A stretch of DNA of 16,438 nt from Candidatus Atribacteria bacterium. Its GTDB lineage: Bacteria; Atribacterota; Atribacteria; Atribacterales; Atribacteraceae. The notes beneath the pieces were generated by a model, which made no database searches, was not told the origin of the DNA, and worked only from the letters and a program-made list of their open reading frames with translations. The first letter of the stretch is position 1. Each line of letters starts with the position of its first letter. Shown in pieces: positions 13,847 to 16,438 of the stretch. The stretch covers positions 1-16,438 of the forward strand of contig JAGPGC010000010.1 in assembly GCA_018056205.1 (NCBI GenBank), in the 5' to 3' direction. A program made the translations under genes and the position numbers.

Positions 13847-14368
13847 ATGAAGGAAATGTTAGAACAAGTTGGCGAATTGATGGCAATTGCAGCCCGAACA
13901 GCTCCTAAATCAGGTGGGAGTGATTATGTTCACATTCGGGTAATAAAAGGCAGTGATGTCCAGAAAATAGGAGAAGGGATGATTCAATACGGACAAGAAA
14001 AGAATATTCCAGGTTTTGTCCGTGATGGGAAAAATGTGGTAGCATCTGAAGTTTTAGTATTAATAGGGATTAAGGATGCTGCAGTTATGAACTTGAATTG
14101 TGGAGCATGCGGGCATGATAATTGTCAGGAATTGCAGATGGTTGAGAAAAGTGATTTTAAAGGGCCTCAATGTATTTTTCGTTTACTTGATTTGGGTATT
14201 GCTCTTGGGTCAGCGGTAAAAACTGCTTCGTTATTAAATGTTGATAATCGAATTATGTATAGAGTGGGGGTATTAGCGAGAAAAATGGGTTATACTCAAG
14301 ATGATGTAGTAATGGGGATCCCTCTCTCAGCCCAAGGGAAAAATATATATTTTGATCGAAAAGGGTAG
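13847..14368 (+). CDS. DUF2148 ferredoxin-like-domain protein
   Basis: A 173-residue protein of the DUF2148 family, found mainly in anaerobes and annotated as containing a ferredoxin-type domain; no function is established. Visible cysteines are C85, C88 and C93 in LNCGACGHDNC and C109 in GPQC, enough for one Fe-S cluster. The N-terminal part is helical (EQVGELMAIAARTAPKSGG), the middle has the ASEVLVLIGIKDA strand, and the C-terminal part contains LGSAVKTASLLNVDNRIMYR followed by a glycine-rich close, all typical of the family. No signal peptide is present, so it is cytoplasmic. The ATG is preceded by GAGGTGAT at 13836-13843. The next gene starts 10 nt after its stop, making it first of a probable operon with three membrane-protein genes. 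Confidence 0.82.
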   Translation: MKEMLEQVGELMAIAARTAPKSGGSDYVHIRVIKGSDVQKIGEGMIQYGQEKNIPGFVRDGKNVVASEVLVLIGIKDAAVMNLNCGACGHDNCQELQMVEKSDFKGPQCIFRLLDLGIALGSAVKTASLLNVDNRIMYRVGVLARKMGYTQDDVVMGIPLSAQGKNIYFDRKG

Positions 14369-14375
14369 AGGTGGG
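14367..14375 (+). promoter_or_regulatory. Ribosome binding site of the 316-residue membrane protein
   Basis: AGAGGTGGG, overlapping the stop codon of the DUF2148 gene, lies 3-5 nt before the ATG at 14379. It favours this ATG over the in-frame TTG at 14352, which lies inside the upstream gene with no RBS. Confidence 0.6.
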
Positions 14376-14378
14376 CCT

Positions 14379-15329
14379 ATGCAAGGTATGTTAAGAATTC
14401 AAGATATAATTGGTTTGATTTTAGCGATTTTAATTGTTGCCATTTTAATCAGTATAATTCTTATTCTCCGTGAAAGCGCTCGGGAAAGAAAACTTTGGAA
14501 AGAAGAGAATGAAGACTCTGAAGAGGAACCCAAAATAAAAAGGCGGCTTTTTACTGAAAAAAAGATTAACTTTCCTATCAGAGGAAAATCGGCTCCTCCA
14601 ACGGCAGAAAATGAATTAAAAGAAATAGAAGAAAAACGTCAGTGGCAAAGAATTCCACGAGAAAAAGAATTACCACAAGAAGAAGTGAAAATCAAAAAAG
14701 AATATGTTGCACCTCCAGAAACAAAAATAGGTTTTGAAAACCAAGATATTAGACATTTTGAAACCGAGGAAATTTATGGTAAGCCTGAAGAGGAGAAAGT
14801 TATTCCCAAAATACCTCTGGTTGATCAAAAGAAACCTCAGGAACCTCGACAGGCAATTATCGAACGTGGATTGAAAAAATTGCAAGAATTTAATTTAGAT
14901 GCTAAAAACTTAAAAATTAATTTAAGCGAAGAAACCATTGATTTTTCACCATTATTGTGGGATATCAAGGAAAAAATCCAATCGGGGGAACCCCTGGGAG
15001 ATATCGTTATCCATACAGTATTCAAAATCATTCCTGGTTTATCCGGGGAAGATGTAATCGAAATGTATCGTTCTGGAGATGTATCAGTTGTTGAAAAGTT
15101 AGAAGCCCGACTAAGATCGAAGGAAGGAAGAGAATTTTTAGTAGCCTCTATTTATTTATCTCATTTTATCATACCAGAGTTAGATCGTTTATTAAGGAAT
15201 GGTACTCTCTCGGGAGAGGAATATAATTTGCTTAAAGCATTGAAATTTGTAGATCGATCAACCAAAAAAGATTTTGCTCGAGCTGTTTATGCCCAAATTG
15301 TTGAGGGTTCAGAAGAAGATAATGTATAA
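14379..15329 (+). CDS. Unrecognised single-span membrane protein with charged linker
   Basis: A 316-residue protein I do not recognise. Residues about 8-32 form one strong membrane helix (IIGLILAILIVAILISIILI), followed at once by RESARERK; the positive-inside rule puts the rest in the cytoplasm. Residues 40-157 are a low-complexity linker rich in Glu, Lys and Pro, likely disordered. Residues about 158-305 look like a compact helical domain, with IIERGLKKLQEFNL, GLSGEDVIEMYRSGDVSVVEKLEARL and LDRLLRNGTLSGEEYNLLKAL as clear amphipathic pieces. No enzyme motif or cysteine is present. The layout of anchor, flexible arm and helical head suggests a tether or adaptor. It follows the DUF2148 gene by 10 nt and precedes two further membrane-anchored proteins, so the four are probably one operon. 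Confidence 0.7.
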   Translation: MQGMLRIQDIIGLILAILIVAILISIILILRESARERKLWKEENEDSEEEPKIKRRLFTEKKINFPIRGKSAPPTAENELKEIEEKRQWQRIPREKELPQEEVKIKKEYVAPPETKIGFENQDIRHFETEEIYGKPEEEKVIPKIPLVDQKKPQEPRQAIIERGLKKLQEFNLDAKNLKINLSEETIDFSPLLWDIKEKIQSGEPLGDIVIHTVFKIIPGLSGEDVIEMYRSGDVSVVEKLEARLRSKEGREFLVASIYLSHFIIPELDRLLRNGTLSGEEYNLLKALKFVDRSTKKDFARAVYAQIVEGSEEDNV

Positions 15330-15364
15330 TTAATAAGTTGCTGTAGATTTTTAGAAAAGAAAAA

Positions 15365-15574
15365 ATGTTTAAAAGGAAAAATGTAGTACCAACTTGGTTT
15401 CAAAATGTTGACCTCGGTCAGAAAAGAGTTTATGACATTAAATGGGCCTTCATCATAATTATGGTTTTTGTTTTTTCATTAATTGTTTTTTTGGGAATAT
15501 ATTTTTATCCTACGGCAATAAATGATTATTATGTGTTTCAAAGAGTAAGGGATTTGTTTCTATTACCTGATTAA
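15365..15574 (+). CDS. Small single-span membrane protein
   Basis: A 69-residue protein, unrecognised. Residues 1-26 are polar and basic (MFKRKNVVPTWFQNVDLGQKR...), residues about 27-49 are one membrane helix (WAFIIIMVFVFSLIVFLGIYFY), and about 20 residues follow. The basic N-terminus suggests an N-in orientation. It begins 35 nt after the previous stop with only a purine-rich stretch (GAAAAGAAAA) as a possible RBS, so the start is less sure than its neighbours'. Gene order and spacing suggest it belongs with the flanking membrane proteins, perhaps as a subunit. It is too short for a reliable family call. Confidence 0.55.
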   Translation: MFKRKNVVPTWFQNVDLGQKRVYDIKWAFIIIMVFVFSLIVFLGIYFYPTAINDYYVFQRVRDLFLLPD

Positions 15575-15624
15575 ATTTATTTAATTTAGAAATGATTAAG
15601 AATCACAGATAAGATTTAGTTGGG

Positions 15625-15632
15625 GGGGTGAT
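15625..15632 (+). promoter_or_regulatory. Ribosome binding site for the TTG-started coiled-coil gene
   Basis: GGGGTGAT, part of a run of seven G followed by TGAT, ends 3 nt before TTG at 15636. No ATG lies nearby in frame, so this site supports the TTG start. Confidence 0.6.
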
Positions 15633-15635
15633 TTT

Positions 15636-16438
15636 TTGAAAAATTGGCCTTCACTTATTATAGCAATTGTTGCAATCATTCTATCTTTAGTGATGTTTAT
15701 ACTTTTATTTCCAGTGAGAGGAGGGCTTACTGAAACAGTAGGAGAGTTGAAGGTAGTTGAAGAGAGTGTGAAAAAACATGATGCTACTTTGTCAGAGATA
15801 AATGAAAAAATTTCTGCTCTTCCAGATTTTACTGCTTATGAAAGAAACATTGCTGAAATTGGAGATAGGTTAAATAAAATTGGTGAACAAAGTGAACAAC
15901 TAACTCAAAAATTAAAAAGTTTAGAGAATCTTGGTACCCAAATAGAAATAGTTGATCAAGCCATCAACAATTCTATTAGCCGAATCGAAGTATTAGAGAA
16001 AGCTCTTATTGAATTAAGGCAAATAAGCGAGAAGAAAGATACTCAAATCTCCGAACTTACTACAAAGTTAAATCAACTGGAAACTTTAAGTACCGAAATT
16101 CCCCTCATAAAGGATCAAATTATTGCTTTAAATGTAGATCAAAGGTTTGCCGATACCGCACAGAAAATTGAATTTCAGAATAAAAACCTACAAAAACAGA
16201 TTGAAGCTTTAAAAGTTGAGTTTGAAGAAAGCTTGCAAAAGAATGAATCAGAAAGACTTGCTTTTATCGAGAAATTAGATTTTTCTCAAAAAAAGGTTGA
16301 AGAACAAAAACAAGAACTGGTATCTTTCCAGAGCAGTTGGGAAAAGGAGTTGGAAACATTAAAAATTGAAAATGAAACGAGATTGAGCCAAATCCAAGAT
16401 AAACTTAATACTCAACAGAACTTAATCCAAACCAGAAT
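15636..16438 (+). CDS. Membrane-anchored long coiled-coil protein, N-terminal part
   Basis: Open to the right edge of the window; 267 residues are visible. Residues about 5-25 are one membrane helix (WPSLIIAIVAIILSLVMFILL). From about residue 32 on, nearly everything is a heptad-patterned coiled coil rich in Glu, Lys, Gln, Leu and Ile with very few Pro or Gly. The start is TTG at 15636, chosen because GGGGTGAT (15625-15632) sits just before it and the frame gives a membrane helix at once; the frame contains no stop to the end. Long coiled coils behind a single helix occur in cell-envelope scaffolds, chemoreceptor-like and chromosome-partition-like proteins, and repeats of this type give false similarity hits, so no function is assigned. 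It is the fourth gene of the DUF2148 cluster. Confidence 0.72.
   Translation, partial: MKNWPSLIIAIVAIILSLVMFILLFPVRGGLTETVGELKVVEESVKKHDATLSEINEKISALPDFTAYERNIAEIGDRLNKIGEQSEQLTQKLKSLENLGTQIEIVDQAINNSISRIEVLEKALIELRQISEKKDTQISELTTKLNQLETLSTEIPLIKDQIIALNVDQRFADTAQKIEFQNKNLQKQIEALKVEFEESLQKNESERLAFIEKLDFSQKKVEEQKQELVSFQSSWEKELETLKIENETRLSQIQDKLNTQQNLIQTR

Overview
This AT-rich window, about one third G+C by eye, comes from a diderm (outer-membrane) bacterium. It carries most of an Lpt lipopolysaccharide-transport module. Several enzymes have Fe-S clusters or ferredoxin-like cysteine motifs, which points to anaerobic, fermentative metabolism. Strong Shine-Dalgarno sites and frequent TTG starts fit an uncultured anaerobic lineage. 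My guess is Atribacterota or a similar group, but nothing here proves the phylum. No rRNA, tRNA, CRISPR array, transposase or phage gene was recognised.

Left part (1-1153): the C-terminal end of a cyclase-family (kynurenine-formamidase-like) hydrolase, then a small FlgM-type anti-sigma-28 gene. Directly in front of flgM is a sequence that fits a sigma-28 promoter (TAAA, 15 nt, ACCGATAT). This suggests the usual feedback loop even though no flagellar gene is in view.

Envelope operon (1154-6181, + strand): an exported TlpA-type thioredoxin with a rhodanese-like tail that lacks the catalytic Cys, LptC-like, LptA/OstA-like, LptB ATPase, one LptF/LptG permease, and a DUF3084 membrane/coiled-coil protein. 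All are overlapping or tightly spaced. Only one permease gene is present here.

Metabolic operon (8950 back to 6161, - strand): isocitrate dehydrogenase, a fumarylacetoacetate-hydrolase-family enzyme and an AEC permease, plausibly an organic-acid unit. It ends tail-to-tail inside the last codons of the DUF3084 gene. Next come a PLP-dependent ornithine/lysine-type decarboxylase on the + strand behind a good promoter and a palindrome, and a Fe-S aldo/keto reductase on the - strand.

Right part (11594-16438, + strand): a stand-alone Lrp/AsnC ligand-binding (RAM) protein behind an extended -10 promoter and a long leader; a cluster of hairpin repeats (12198-12539) in which two identical copies and an inverted relative keep the same fold with compensatory arm changes; an iron-type alcohol dehydrogenase whose second metal-ligand position is Gln; a DUF2148 four-cysteine protein; and three unrecognised membrane-anchored proteins. 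The last of these is a long coiled coil cut by the window edge. The DUF2148 plus membrane/coiled-coil cluster is the best candidate for an undescribed system, although no function can be read from the sequence.
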